A stretch of DNA of 64,000 bases from Aliarcobacter sp017996075 (GCF_051062515.1 NZ_JAMXEK010000002.1), one strand, 5' to 3'. Counted from the first letter of the stretch, positions 44,858 to 54,790 are shown. Numbers and translations: made by a program. Notes: a model not told the origin generated them from the sequence alone.

Positions 44858-46402
44858 ATGGAGATTTTATTAATATCTGTTGCATTTGGAGCTTTTAGTT
44901 CAATTGTTACAGTTTTTATTTTAAAGAAGATAAATAAAGCCAAGCTTGAAGTTTTTATTGAACAAGCAAAGGCAAAAGCGAGGGTTATAGAACACGAAGC
45001 AGAAGTTGCTTTAAAAGATGCCCAACTAAAAGCAAAATTTGAGTGTGATAGAGAGTTTAAAAGTGCTAGAAAAGAGTATGAAAATATGCTTTTTAAGATT
45101 GAAAAGAAGGAAAAAGAGTTAAATGAACATCTTGAAAATGAATTAAGACTTATTAAAGCTCAAAAAGAAGAAATTAGCGAAAATAATAGAAAAATTGCAA
45201 TCTTAAAAGATGGTATTGAAGAGCAGAAAAGAACTTACGAACAAAAAACTCTTGAAGCTATAAAAATATTGGAAAATGCTAGCGGACTTACAAAAAGTGA
45301 AGCAAAAGAGTTAATGCTTGAAAAAGTAAAAGAAGATTCAAGAGCCGAAATTGCTTCAATTTTTAGAAAAAAATATAAATTAGCAGAACAAAATTCAAAA
45401 CAAGAGGTAAATAATATTTTATCTCAAGCAGTTACTAGATATGCAGGAGAGTTTGCAGCGGAGCGACTTATAAATAATATTCCTTTAAATGATGAAGAGA
45501 CAAAAGGAAAGATTATTGGTAAAGAAGGACGAAATATAAAAGCTCTTGAGATGCTTTTAGGAGTTGATATTATAATAGATGATACTCCAAATACTATTAC
45601 AATTTCCTCTTTTAATTTATATAGAAGAGCAATTGCTACAAGAACAATTCAAGAACTACTTGAAGATGGAAGAATTCAACCAGCAAGAATTGAAGAGATT
45701 TATAACAAAGTAAAAGCTGAATTTGACAAAAAGATACAAAAAGAGGGTGAAGATGTTGTTATGGAGCTTGGAATAAAATCTATGCATATTGAGCTTATCA
45801 AACTTGTTGGACGGTTAAGATATAGAGCAAGTTATGGACAAAACGCTTTAGCACATACACTTGAAGTTGCTCATCTTGCAGGTCTTATTGCCGCTCAAAT
45901 GGGTGGAGATGCAATACTTGCACGTCGTGCTGGTCTTATGCATGATATTGGAAAAGCTTTAACTCATGAAGCTCCTGGAAGTCATGTTGATTTAGGTGCT
46001 GATATTTGTAAAAGATATGGAGAGTGCGAAACTGTAATAAATGCAATTTATGCTCATCATGGTCATGAAGAACCAATAAATGTTGAAAGTGCGGCTGTTT
46101 GTGCAGCAGATGCTTTAAGTGCTGCAAGACCAGGTGCAAGAAGAGAAGTTTTAGAGAGCTTCTTAAAACGAGTTGAAGAGATTGAAAATATAACTACAAG
46201 TAAAATTGGAGTTACAAATGCTTATGCTATAAATGCAGGAAGAGAAGTAAGAGTTATAGTAAATGCAAAACTTGTAAATGATGATGAAGCTGTACTCCTT
46301 GCAACTGAAATAGCAAAAGAGATTGAAGAAAAAGTTCAATATCCTGGTGAAATTAAAATAAACGTAATAAGAGAAATTAGAGCTGAAAGTTATGCTAGGT
46401 AA
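44858..46402 (+). CDS. rny: Ribonuclease Y
   Basis: 514 residues. N-terminal membrane helix (about 3-22), long coiled coil (about 25-195), KH domain (GKIIGKEGRNIKALEMLLGVDIIIDDTP) and HD domain with HTLEVAHLAGLIA and AGLMHDIGKALTHE. It is the main endonuclease for mRNA decay in bacteria that lack RNase E, and sits at the inner membrane. Second gene of a four-gene operon. Confidence 0.97.
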   Translation: MEILLISVAFGAFSSIVTVFILKKINKAKLEVFIEQAKAKARVIEHEAEVALKDAQLKAKFECDREFKSARKEYENMLFKIEKKEKELNEHLENELRLIKAQKEEISENNRKIAILKDGIEEQKRTYEQKTLEAIKILENASGLTKSEAKELMLEKVKEDSRAEIASIFRKKYKLAEQNSKQEVNNILSQAVTRYAGEFAAERLINNIPLNDEETKGKIIGKEGRNIKALEMLLGVDIIIDDTPNTITISSFNLYRRAIATRTIQELLEDGRIQPARIEEIYNKVKAEFDKKIQKEGEDVVMELGIKSMHIELIKLVGRLRYRASYGQNALAHTLEVAHLAGLIAAQMGGDAILARRAGLMHDIGKALTHEAPGSHVDLGADICKRYGECETVINAIYAHHGHEEPINVESAAVCAADALSAARPGARREVLESFLKRVEEIENITTSKIGVTNAYAINAGREVRVIVNAKLVNDDEAVLLATEIAKEIEEKVQYPGEIKINVIREIRAESYAR

Positions 46403-46420
46403 TCGAGAAAAAGGCAAAAA

Positions 46421-47026
46421 ATGAATGAAATAAAACCAATAACAAAACCAACAACAAAAATAATAGCAGGTGCATACAAAGGTAAAGTTTTAAACTTACC
46501 ATCTTTAGATGTAACAAGAAGTTCAAAAGCAGTTTTAAAAGAGTCTGTATTTAATGTTTTACAATTTGATATTATTGATAAAATCTTTATAGAATCATTT
46601 GCTGGTAGTGGTTCTATTGGGCTTGAAGCTATTAGTAGAGGTGCAAAAAGAGCTTATTTTATTGAGCTTGACAAAAAATCTTACTCTATTTTAGTTAAAA
46701 ATTGTAAAAGTATAAATATTGAAAAGTGTCAAACTATTCAAGGAAATGCCTTTGTTCAAACACCTTTAATTTTAGATTTTTTAAAAAATTCTAAAGAAGA
46801 AGTTATCTTATATGTTGACCCTCCTTTTGATTTTAGAGAAGGAATGGAAGATATTTATGATAAATCTTTTAGAATGATTGAAAATATTGAAAATAGTAAT
46901 ATTTTCAAAATAATAATAGAACATGAGTCAAAACTTGAAGTTCCAAAAATTTTAGGAAAATTTAGTTTAGAAAAAACTAGAAAGTTTGGTAAAAGTTCAC
47001 TATCTTATTTTAGTTATAAAGATTAA
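46421..47026 (+). CDS. rsmD: 16S rRNA (guanine966-N2)-methyltransferase RsmD
   Basis: 201 residues. The SAM motif FAGSGSIGLEAISRGAKRAYFIE and the target motif DPPFDF are diagnostic. It methylates G966 of 16S rRNA on the 30S subunit. The stop overlaps the ABC permease ATG (TAATG). Confidence 0.93.
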   Translation: MNEIKPITKPTTKIIAGAYKGKVLNLPSLDVTRSSKAVLKESVFNVLQFDIIDKIFIESFAGSGSIGLEAISRGAKRAYFIELDKKSYSILVKNCKSINIEKCQTIQGNAFVQTPLILDFLKNSKEEVILYVDPPFDFREGMEDIYDKSFRMIENIENSNIFKIIIEHESKLEVPKILGKFSLEKTRKFGKSSLSYFSYKD

Positions 47027-47826
47027 TGTTTAGATTTTTTTTAATTTTATTAATAATTGTAACTTTAGGTATGTTTATAGCTCCAATTTTTTATACAGTT
47101 TCACCTTATGAATTAAATCCACAAAAGATTCTTTTATCTCCATCTTTGGAACATATAATGGGAACAGATAGATTAGGAAGAGATGTTTTTGCTAGGGTTT
47201 TGCAAGGTGGTCAAACTTCACTTATAATAGGTTTTTTAGCAGCATCTTTTTCATCTTTTTTGGGACTTATTATTGGAATAACTGCTGGTTATTTTAAAGG
47301 AAATATTGATAAAACTATTACTATTGTAATTGACCTATTTTTAACTTTTCCAACATTTTTTCTTCTTTTGGCTTTAGTTTCATACATTGAAGCAAATAGT
47401 CTTGTTTTGATACTTGTAATCTCAATAACTGGTTGGATGGGAATGTCAAGAATGATAAGAAGTGAAAGTTTTGCACTTAGCAATAAGCCATTTATAAAAA
47501 TATTAAAAATAGCAAATGTAAGTAAAACAAAAATTATTTTAAAATATTTTGCTCCACTTTTAGCTCCTATTTTCCTTATCTCTTTTTCATTTGGAGTTGC
47601 AGGTGCGATATTGGCAGAATCTGGTCTTTCATTTTTAGGTCTTGGAGTAAATCCACCACAAATGAGTTGGGGAAGCCTTTTAAGTGATGGAAAAGCTGTA
47701 ATTGATATTGCTTGGCATTTAAGCTTTTTTCCAGGACTTATGATATTTATAATAACTTTTTGTCTAATCCAAATAAGTGATTATTTACAAAATATAGCAA
47801 ATAAAAAAGATTTACTTCAAAATTAA
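47026..47826 (+). CDS. ABC transporter permease, DppC/OppC type
   Basis: 266 residues, five or six membrane helices. The N-terminal region HIMGTDRLGRDVFARVLQGGQTSL is typical of DppC/OppC permeases, and the EAA-like loop is around SFALSNKPFIKILKIANVSK. It would move oligopeptides or nickel chelates together with a DppB-like permease and ATPases, which are not in the window. Coupled to rsmD, so it is separated from its usual partners. Confidence 0.87.
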   Translation: MFRFFLILLIIVTLGMFIAPIFYTVSPYELNPQKILLSPSLEHIMGTDRLGRDVFARVLQGGQTSLIIGFLAASFSSFLGLIIGITAGYFKGNIDKTITIVIDLFLTFPTFFLLLALVSYIEANSLVLILVISITGWMGMSRMIRSESFALSNKPFIKILKIANVSKTKIILKYFAPLLAPIFLISFSFGVAGAILAESGLSFLGLGVNPPQMSWGSLLSDGKAVIDIAWHLSFFPGLMIFIITFCLIQISDYLQNIANKKDLLQN

Positions 47827-47871
47827 TAATTAGCAAAATATTGTTTAAATGGATTTACAACAAAATTTTGG

Positions 47872-47877
47872 TATTAT
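47872..47877 (+). promoter_or_regulatory. Probable -10 box of argG
   Basis: TATTAT 35 bases before the argG ATG, in an 85-base gap with no other gene. Confidence 0.4.
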
Positions 47878-47911
47878 CCACACCATAAATTACCAAAAAT
47901 AGGAAAAAATT

Positions 47912-49147
47912 ATGAGTAAAAAAGATATTAAAAAAGTTGTACTTGCTTATAGCGGTGGGCTTGATACATCTATTATTTTAAAATGGCTTCAAGATGAATA
48001 TGATGCAGAAGTTATAACTTTTACAGCTGATTTAGGACAAGGTGAAGAGGTTGAACCTGCACGTGCAAAAGCAATAGCATGTGGTATTAAACCCGAAAAT
48101 GTATATATTTTAGATGTTAAAGAAGAGTTTGTAAAAGATTATGTATTCCCAATGTTTAGAGCAAATGCTATTTACGAAGGTGAGTATCTTTTAGGAACTT
48201 CAATAGCAAGACCTTTGATTGCAAAAAAACTTGTAGAAATTGCAAATGAAAAAGGTGCACAAGCTGTAAGTCATGGAGCAACAGGAAAAGGAAATGATCA
48301 AGTTAGATTTGAACTTGGTGCATTAGCTTTAAATCCAGATTTAAAAGTAATTGCTCCTTGGAGAGAGTGGGAGTTAAACTCAAGAGAATCACTACTTGAG
48401 TATGCAAAAAAACATAATATTGAAATTTCTCAAAAACACGTTGATGAAAATGGAAACCCAAAAATAAGCCCATATTCAATGGATGCAAACCTTTTACATA
48501 TCTCTTATGAAGGACTTCATTTAGAAAATCCAGCAAATGAACCTGAAGAATCTATGTGGTTATGGACAACATCTCCAGAAAAAGCTCCTGATCAAGCTGA
48601 AATTATAGAAATTGAGTATAAAAATGGAGACCCAATTGCACTAAATGGTGAGAAATTATCTCCTGCAAACTTACTTGAATCTTTAAATAAACTTGGAAAT
48701 AAGCACGGTATTGGAAGAGTTGATATAGTTGAAAATAGATATGTTGGTATGAAGGCTCGTGGTTGTTATGAGACTCCAGGTGGAACTATTATGTTAAAAG
48801 CTCATAGAGCTATTGAATCTTTAACTTTGGATAGAGAAGCTGCTCACTTAAAAGATGAGTTAATGCCAAGATATGCAAAACTAATATATCAAGGATACTG
48901 GTTCTCACCTGAGAGAGAAATGCTTCAAGCAGCAATTGATGCAACTCAAAAAAATGTAGAAGGAAAAGTAAGACTTAAACTTTACAAAGGTAATGTTATG
49001 GTTATTGGAAGAGAGTCAATTAAATCTTTATATGACGATGCATATTCAACATTTGAAAAAGATGAAGTTTATAATCAAAAAGATGCGGAAGGATTTATTA
49101 GATTAAATGCTTTAAGACTTGTAATTGCTGGTAAAAAACAAAGATAA
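47912..49147 (+). CDS. argG: Argininosuccinate synthase
   Basis: 411 residues. LAYSGGLDTSIILKWL is the PP-loop for ATP, with SHGATGKGNDQVRFE and MDANLLHISYEGLHLENP conserved. It joins citrulline and aspartate to make argininosuccinate. Monocistronic; shares a terminator with the convergent fur gene. Confidence 0.97.
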   Translation: MSKKDIKKVVLAYSGGLDTSIILKWLQDEYDAEVITFTADLGQGEEVEPARAKAIACGIKPENVYILDVKEEFVKDYVFPMFRANAIYEGEYLLGTSIARPLIAKKLVEIANEKGAQAVSHGATGKGNDQVRFELGALALNPDLKVIAPWREWELNSRESLLEYAKKHNIEISQKHVDENGNPKISPYSMDANLLHISYEGLHLENPANEPEESMWLWTTSPEKAPDQAEIIEIEYKNGDPIALNGEKLSPANLLESLNKLGNKHGIGRVDIVENRYVGMKARGCYETPGGTIMLKAHRAIESLTLDREAAHLKDELMPRYAKLIYQGYWFSPEREMLQAAIDATQKNVEGKVRLKLYKGNVMVIGRESIKSLYDDAYSTFEKDEVYNQKDAEGFIRLNALRLVIAGKKQR

Positions 49148-49167
49148 TTTTGTTTTAAAAAAAAGAG

Positions 49168-49198
49168 AAAAGACTCATAAATTATATTTATGAGTCTT
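49168..49198. terminator. Bidirectional terminator between argG and fur
   Basis: A perfect 13-bp stem (49168-49180 with 49186-49198) with a 5-base loop. On the minus strand it is followed by a run of eight T, so it is strong for fur. Confidence 0.8.
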
Positions 49199-49214
49199 TA
49201 TATTTAAAATAATT

Positions 49215-49655
49215 TTACTGGCAACTTTCACAAATACCATATAGTTGCATTGAATGATCAGTTATTTTAAATTTATTTGCTTTTGCTATTTTTTCTTGTC
49301 GTTTTTCAATCTCTTCATCAACAAACTCAACTATTTTTCCACAGTCTGTACAGATTAAATGATCATGATGAGATTTAATATTACTCTCATATTTCTTTCC
49401 ATCTACACCAAAATTAAGTGAAGCAATAAGCTCAACTTCTTCTAAAAAACTTAAAGCTCTATAAACAGTTGCAATTCCAACATTTGAGTTTGGATAATCT
49501 TTTTTTATTTGATTATAAACCTCTTCAGCAGTTAAATGTCCATCTGCTTGAAGTAATATACTTAGAACAATCTCTCTTTGTTCTGTATACTTAAGACCTT
49601 TTTGCTTAACAATCTTTTTTAACTCTTCTATAATCTCTTCATAATTATTCAACAT
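49215..49655 (-). CDS. fur: Ferric uptake regulator Fur
   Basis: 146 residues. The winged helix (LKYTEQREIVLSILL to NVGIATVYRALSFLEE) and the HHDHLICTDCGKIVEF metal-binding region match Campylobacter-type Fur, including the long N-terminal helix. CTDC and a C-terminal CESC form a structural zinc site. It represses iron uptake genes when iron is plentiful. It is divergent from feoAB, across a 144-base gap that contains a Fur-box-like palindrome. Confidence 0.92.
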   Translation of the reverse strand: MLNNYEEIIEELKKIVKQKGLKYTEQREIVLSILLQADGHLTAEEVYNQIKKDYPNSNVGIATVYRALSFLEEVELIASLNFGVDGKKYESNIKSHHDHLICTDCGKIVEFVDEEIEKRQEKIAKANKFKITDHSMQLYGICESCQ

Positions 49656-49764
49656 AAAAACACCTTTAAAAAATAAAAATCTAGTATATCTAAAGTTTAA
49701 GAAAAATTCAAATATTTCTTATATTTTATTGATATAAATTAATACAATTTAATCAATTTTACAT

Positions 49765-49781
49765 TATAATAATCATTATTA
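49765..49781 (+). promoter_or_regulatory. Fur-box-like palindrome overlapping the feoA -10 box
   Basis: TAATAAT-C-ATTATTA (49767-49781) resembles the 7-1-7 form of the Fur box. A TATAAT at 49765-49770 overlaps its left half and lies 30 bases before the feoA ATG. Binding of Fur here would block the promoter. Confidence 0.65.
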
Positions 49782-49799
49782 ATATTTAAAGGTGTAAAA

Positions 49800-50018
49800 A
49801 TGTCTCTAAATGACTTAGATTTACAAAAAACTGCTAATATAAAAGCTATAAACTGTGATGATGTTTTAAAAAAGAGACTCTATTCTTTTGGAATAATTGT
49901 AGGAAACCAAATTTGTGTAACAGCGAAATCTTTAGCTAAAAAAACTATTGAGATAAAAATAAATCAATCTAAAGTTGCATTAAGAAATAGCGAAGCTATT
50001 AAAATTAAAGTTGGATAA
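49800..50018 (+). CDS. feoA: FeoA, ferrous iron transport accessory protein
   Basis: 72 residues, a small SH3-like fold (DLQKTANIKAINCDDVLKKRLYSFGI..) typical of FeoA. AAAGGTG precedes the ATG. It assists the FeoB GTPase; feoB starts 2 bases after its stop, so they are one operon. Confidence 0.9.
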   Translation: MSLNDLDLQKTANIKAINCDDVLKKRLYSFGIIVGNQICVTAKSLAKKTIEIKINQSKVALRNSEAIKIKVG

Positions 50019-50020
50019 TA

Positions 50021-51931
50021 ATGAATAAAACTATAAAAATAGCTCTTGTAGGTCAGCCTAATGTTGGTAAGTCAATGCTGATTAACTCAATTTCAAATTC
50101 AAGATTAAAAGTTGGAAATTTTTCAGGTGTTACTGTTGAAAAAAAAGAGGTAATTTTTAAATATAAAGATTATGATATTAAAATTATTGATTTACCTGGT
50201 TCTTATTCACTTGAAAACTACTCACTAGAAGAAAAAGTTGTAAAAAACTTTTTAAGTCAAAATAACTATGATATTATCTTAAATGTTGTTGATTCAACAA
50301 ATCTTCAAAGAAATCTTTTGCTTACTAGTGAATTATTAGCTTTAAATAAAAAAATGGTTATTGCACTAAATATGAGTGATGAAGCAAAAAAAGAGAAAAT
50401 TTTAATTAATAATGAAAAGCTATCATCTCTTTTAAATACACCTTGCATAAAAACAAGTGCTACAAATAAAGATGGACTTAAAGAGTTGTTAGATCAAATT
50501 CTAAAAACATTTGAAGAAGATAAAATAGTCTTTAAACAATCTTTTAATACAGATATTTTAAATGATGATGAGATTTTGACTAAAAGATTTGATTTTGTAA
50601 AAAATATTGTACAACAATGTTTAAAAATTGAAGAAAATAGAGAAAAAACTACTACGGAAAAAATAGACTCAATTTTGATGAATAAATTTATAGGGCTTCC
50701 TATATTTTTATTTTTAATGTGGGGATTATTTCAGCTAACTTTTACTTTAGGACAAATTCCTATGGATTATATAGATAGTTTCTTCTTACTATTTTCAAAT
50801 ATTATTAAAAATATAATTGGAGATAATCAGCTATCTTCACTTTTAGCAGATGGTGTAATAGCTGGAGTTAGTGCTGTTGTTATGTTTTTACCAAATATTT
50901 TGATTTTGTTTTTGGGAATTTCACTACTTGAAGGAACTGGCTATATGAGTAGAGTTGCTTTTTTACTCGATGGAACTTTTCATAAATTTGGACTTCATGG
51001 TAAATCCTTTATTCCACTTGTTACTGGTTTTGGTTGTAGTGTTCCAGCTTATATGGCAGCTAGGACTTTAAAAAATGAAAAAGATAAATTATTAACTCTA
51101 TTTATTATTGGATTTATGTCTTGTGGTGCTAGATTACCTATTTATGTACTTTTTGTAGGTGCATTTTTTGGTACTAATAATGCGGGGAATATACTATTTA
51201 TAATCTATATTAGTGGTGCAATTTTTGGCTTATTTGCTGCAAAATTTTTAAGAGCAGTAGTTTTTAAAGGAAAAGATGAGCCATTTGTTATGGAGATGCC
51301 AAAATATAGACTACCTTCACTAAAACTAGTTTACAAAGAGATTACAAACAAAGCTTTTATGTATTTAAAAAAAGCTGGAACATTTATTTTAGTAGCATCA
51401 GTTTTAATTTGGTTTATGAGTAACTATCCAAAATATCCAGATATTGAAGAGATGATAAATCAAAAAATTGAATTATCAATAAATGATGAAGTAAAACAAG
51501 AGTTACAAAATGAATTAGCTTTATACAATCTTGAAAACTCATATTTAGGAAAAATTGGAAAATTTAGTGAGCCATTTTTTGCTCCTTTGGGATTTGACTG
51601 GAAAATGGCTGTTGCACTTGAAGCTGGGTTAGCTGCTAAAGAGGTTGTTGTTTCGACTCTATCTATTTTATACGGATTAGGAGAGAGTGAAAATCCAGAT
51701 GAACCAACTATTACTTTAGTTGAGAAAATAAAAACGAATATTCCTTTTGAAGCTGCAATTTCATTTATAGTATTTGTGATGATTTATCTGCCTTGCTTGG
51801 CTGCTTCTATGGTGTTTGCAAAAGAAGCTGGTGGATGGAAATATCTTGGGTATTTGTTTGTATTTACTACAACAACTGCTTGGATAATGTCATTTATAGC
51901 ATATAACATTACAAAAATAGTATTAGCCTAA
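50021..51931 (+). CDS. feoB: FeoB, ferrous iron transporter
   Basis: 636 residues. The N-terminal G domain has GQPNVGKS (11-18), a switch region with FSGVTVEKKE and DLPGSYSL, and NMSDE. The membrane part has two Gate domains with conserved GFGCSVPAYMAARTL and SCGARLPIYVLF. It imports Fe2+ across the inner membrane. It lacks FeoC nearby. The 3' end overlaps an imperfect terminator stem. Confidence 0.97.
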   Translation: MNKTIKIALVGQPNVGKSMLINSISNSRLKVGNFSGVTVEKKEVIFKYKDYDIKIIDLPGSYSLENYSLEEKVVKNFLSQNNYDIILNVVDSTNLQRNLLLTSELLALNKKMVIALNMSDEAKKEKILINNEKLSSLLNTPCIKTSATNKDGLKELLDQILKTFEEDKIVFKQSFNTDILNDDEILTKRFDFVKNIVQQCLKIEENREKTTTEKIDSILMNKFIGLPIFLFLMWGLFQLTFTLGQIPMDYIDSFFLLFSNIIKNIIGDNQLSSLLADGVIAGVSAVVMFLPNILILFLGISLLEGTGYMSRVAFLLDGTFHKFGLHGKSFIPLVTGFGCSVPAYMAARTLKNEKDKLLTLFIIGFMSCGARLPIYVLFVGAFFGTNNAGNILFIIYISGAIFGLFAAKFLRAVVFKGKDEPFVMEMPKYRLPSLKLVYKEITNKAFMYLKKAGTFILVASVLIWFMSNYPKYPDIEEMINQKIELSINDEVKQELQNELALYNLENSYLGKIGKFSEPFFAPLGFDWKMAVALEAGLAAKEVVVSTLSILYGLGESENPDEPTITLVEKIKTNIPFEAAISFIVFVMIYLPCLAASMVFAKEAGGWKYLGYLFVFTTTTAWIMSFIAYNITKIVLA

Positions 51932-51950
51932 AAAAAGCTACTACTATTTT
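51914..51950. terminator. Terminator between feoB and a convergent periplasmic gene
   Basis: A 14-bp stem with one mismatch (51914-51927 with 51937-51950) spans the 3' ends of both genes, with an A-rich loop. Confidence 0.55.
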
Positions 51951-52288
51951 AATTCAAATTTTGTTGTGTATTCTTGGTTGTTGTAGATAATTTTAAAATC
52001 CCACTTACCTTTTTCTCTTCCATCTAAATATCTAAAATCATAAGCTGAAGTATCCCCTGCTGGAATTATCATCTCTCTTGTTCGTGAAACAGTACCATTT
52101 GGGTCAATCCAGTTTATAATCAATGTTTGATTGTTCTCACTATTTAACTCTACTTCAAATTTACAAATTATTGAATTTTCATCTTCTAAAATAAGACAAT
52201 CAACATTTGGGTTATATGTTTTTTGCTCAACTGTGCCCTGAGAAAAAAGCAAAGTAGCAAAAGATAGAAAAATAACTAATTTTTTCAT
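51944..52288 (-). CDS. Small periplasmic protein of unknown function
   Basis: 114 residues with a signal peptide (1-16). The body alternates hydrophobic strands (QTLIINWIDPNGTVSR, GKWDFKIIYNNQEYTTKFEL), suggesting a beta-sandwich such as an Ig-like fold. Two Cys residues (DCLILEDENSIICKF) could form a disulfide. I do not recognise the family; it stands alone. Confidence 0.7.
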   Translation of the reverse strand: MKKLVIFLSFATLLFSQGTVEQKTYNPNVDCLILEDENSIICKFEVELNSENNQTLIINWIDPNGTVSRTREMIIPAGDTSAYDFRYLDGREKGKWDFKIIYNNQEYTTKFELK

Positions 52289-52373
52289 ACAAATCCTTCG
52301 TTTTAAATTTTTATTATAGTTAAAATTTATTTTAATTATAATGATTTTTTAGATATTTAGAAAAAAACTACTT

Positions 52374-53111
52374 CTATTGTATGAATTTTTCCCATATTGG
52401 CTCTTCATTTAAGTTTGCTCTATTTTTTAAAATCTCAAAAGGCATATACTCTTTTTTATATCCCATTGAGTAGTGATTATCTATCCAATATCCCAAATAA
52501 ATATATGGAACATTTAACTCTTTTGCAATATTTATTTGAGTTAAAATAGAGAACTTTCCAATAGAAAACTCTTCAAAATTATGGTCATAAAAACAGTAAA
52601 TAGAAGATATTGCATTTGGTAAAATATCTACTAAAGCAACTCCTATTAACTCATCATCTCTAAGATATAGAAACTCTGTTGCATATTTTGTATTTCCTTC
52701 AACATAAGATTTTATATAGTCTTCGTGGTCTATATGTACATACTTCCAATCTTTTTTATCTTGCATAATAGTATGATATTTATGGTACAAATCCATATGC
52801 TCTTTTGTTACAGTTGGAGGTCTTATAAAAACTTTTGTATCTTTGTTTTTATTTAAAACTCTTTTTTGTGATTTTGAAAACTGAAAATTCTTTACATCAA
52901 TTCTCATAGATACACATTTTGTACAACTCTTACATTCAGGTACAAAATGTATTTTTCCAAACCTTCTCCAACCTCTTTCTAGCTTTTTTTGATACTCTTC
53001 AATACTACAAGAATTTAAAAATCTATATCTCATATCTGATTTTTGATCCTCAAAATATGAACAATCTCTATTCTCTTCAAAAAACTCTAAATCAGGATTA
53101 ATAAAATTCAT
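52374..53111 (-). CDS. bpt: Aspartate/glutamate leucyltransferase (L/F-tRNA-protein transferase family, Bpt)
   Basis: 245 residues. Conserved RGWRRFGKIHFVPECKSCTKCVSMRIDV, SIYCFYDHNFEEFSIGKFS and YIYLGYWIDNHYSMGYKKEYMPFEIL match Bpt. It adds Leu to N-terminal Asp or Glu, marking proteins for ClpAP. The gene follows trpA after 3 bases. Confidence 0.92.
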   Translation of the reverse strand: MNFINPDLEFFEENRDCSYFEDQKSDMRYRFLNSCSIEEYQKKLERGWRRFGKIHFVPECKSCTKCVSMRIDVKNFQFSKSQKRVLNKNKDTKVFIRPPTVTKEHMDLYHKYHTIMQDKKDWKYVHIDHEDYIKSYVEGNTKYATEFLYLRDDELIGVALVDILPNAISSIYCFYDHNFEEFSIGKFSILTQINIAKELNVPYIYLGYWIDNHYSMGYKKEYMPFEILKNRANLNEEPIWEKFIQ

Positions 53112-53114
53112 CTT

Positions 53115-53855
53115 CTACTCGTTTATTTTTTGCTTTATCTCTTTTGCTATGCTAGATATTTTTTTGATTTTTTCATTATTATTTAAACTATCATCTAAAA
53201 GATACTTAACAAAAGCACTTCCAACAATAACACCATCAAGATTTTTTGATTTTTCTTTACAAGTTTTTTCATCTATTCCAAAACCTATATATAGTGGAGT
53301 TTGTGAATACTCTCTAATATTTTCTATAATTTCTGATAAATCTTCCTCTCTTCCGCTTCCAGTAATTCCAGCATATGCAACCATATAAATAAATTTAGAA
53401 GAGTTTTCTACAAGAGTTTTTATTCTCTCTTTTGTTGTTGTTGGTGCTACAAAAGTGATATTTGATTTATTATATTTTTTAAAAACTGGTTCATATTTTT
53501 GTGACATTTCATATGGTAAATCTGGAATTACCGTACCAGAAACTCCAAACTCTTCTGCTTTTTTTAAAAAGTTTTCTAAACCATAGTGATAAAATGGGTT
53601 CATATATCCCATCCATAAAGTGTCAATATCTTTTGCAATTTTTGATGAAACTTCAAAAAGATCATTAATTTTGAATCCATTTTTAAGAGCCAATAAATTT
53701 GCTTTTTCTATGATTGGTCCTTCAGCAACTGGATCTGAAAAAGGAACACCCAACTCCAAAATATCAACTCCACTATCTTTTAAACTATATGCCAAATCAA
53801 CTGTAAAATTGTTACTTGGTAAAGATGTAGTAATATATCCAACTAATTTTTTCAA
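53115..53855 (-). CDS. trpA: Tryptophan synthase alpha chain
   Basis: 246 residues. LELGVPFSDPVAEGPII (catalytic Glu near residue 36), PDLPYEMSQKY with the Asp, VAPTTTKERI and GFGIDEKT match TrpA. It cleaves indole-3-glycerol phosphate for the beta subunit, whose gene is not in the window. In an operon with bpt. Confidence 0.96.
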   Translation of the reverse strand: MKKLVGYITTSLPSNNFTVDLAYSLKDSGVDILELGVPFSDPVAEGPIIEKANLLALKNGFKINDLFEVSSKIAKDIDTLWMGYMNPFYHYGLENFLKKAEEFGVSGTVIPDLPYEMSQKYEPVFKKYNKSNITFVAPTTTKERIKTLVENSSKFIYMVAYAGITGSGREEDLSEIIENIREYSQTPLYIGFGIDEKTCKEKSKNLDGVIVGSAFVKYLLDDSLNNNEKIKKISSIAKEIKQKINE

Positions 53856-53918
53856 CTCTTTTCCTAAAAATAAATTTTTTTGATTTTATCTAAAACCGAA
53901 TTAAAATCTATTTTTAGT

Positions 53919-53924
53919 TATAAT
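53919..53924 (+). promoter_or_regulatory. Probable -10 box of the panB operon
   Basis: TATAAT 30 bases before the panB ATG, with the divergent trpA on the other side. Confidence 0.45.
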
Positions 53925-53953
53925 CTTAACTATTTTAATATAGGATTTTAAAT

Positions 53954-54763
53954 ATGAGTATAATTAAACACGATTTTGAAAAAATGAATATAACAAAGAT
54001 AAAACAATCAAAAAATAATAAAAAACTTACAGTTATAACAGCCTATGATGCCCTATTTTCAAACCTATTTTCAAAAAGTGCTGATATGATACTTGTAGGA
54101 GATAGCTTAAATATGAGTTTTATGGGTAAAAGTGACACATTAAGTGCAACTTTAGATCAAATGATTTATCACACAAAAGCCGTTTGTAATGGTGCAAAAG
54201 ATGCTTTTGTGATAACTGATATGCCTTTTGCTACTTATATTAATAAAGATGAGGCATTAAAAAATTGTGCAAGAGTATATCAAGAAACACTTGCAAGTGC
54301 TGTAAAAATAGAAGGTGGTGAAGATAAAGCTGATATTATAAAACATCTTACATCAAATGCTATTGCTGTTATGGGACATATTGGACTTATGCCTCAATAT
54401 GTAAGAAGTGAAGGTGGATATAAAGTTCGAGGTAAAACTTTAGAAGATGAAGAACAACTAATACGTGATGCAATAGCAGTTGAAAAAGCAGGAGCTTTTG
54501 CAATCGTTATTGAAGGTGTAAAAAGTGATGTTGCAAAAAAAATTACACAAGCTTTAAATATTCCAACTATTGGAATAGGAGCTGGAAATGAGACAGATGG
54601 TCAAGTTCTAGTTTGGTCTGATATGTTAGGTTTTTTTGAAGATTTTAAACCAAAATTTGTAAGACACTATTTAAATGGAGCTAAACTTGTAAAAAAAGCT
54701 GTAAATAGCTACAGAGATGATGTACAAACACAAAATTTTCCATCAAAAGAAGAAGAGTACTAA
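53954..54763 (+). CDS. panB: 3-methyl-2-oxobutanoate hydroxymethyltransferase
   Basis: 269 residues. TAYDALFSNLFSKSADMILVGDSLNM and the VKIEGGEDK and GAGNETDGQVLVWSDMLG motifs identify PanB. It makes ketopantoate for coenzyme A from ketoisovalerate and methylene-THF. First gene of an operon with ruvB and an AI-2E-family transporter. Confidence 0.96.
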   Translation: MSIIKHDFEKMNITKIKQSKNNKKLTVITAYDALFSNLFSKSADMILVGDSLNMSFMGKSDTLSATLDQMIYHTKAVCNGAKDAFVITDMPFATYINKDEALKNCARVYQETLASAVKIEGGEDKADIIKHLTSNAIAVMGHIGLMPQYVRSEGGYKVRGKTLEDEEQLIRDAIAVEKAGAFAIVIEGVKSDVAKKITQALNIPTIGIGAGNETDGQVLVWSDMLGFFEDFKPKFVRHYLNGAKLVKKAVNSYRDDVQTQNFPSKEEEY

Positions 54764-54790
54764 AATGAATTTTAAAAGTGGAGCTTTATA

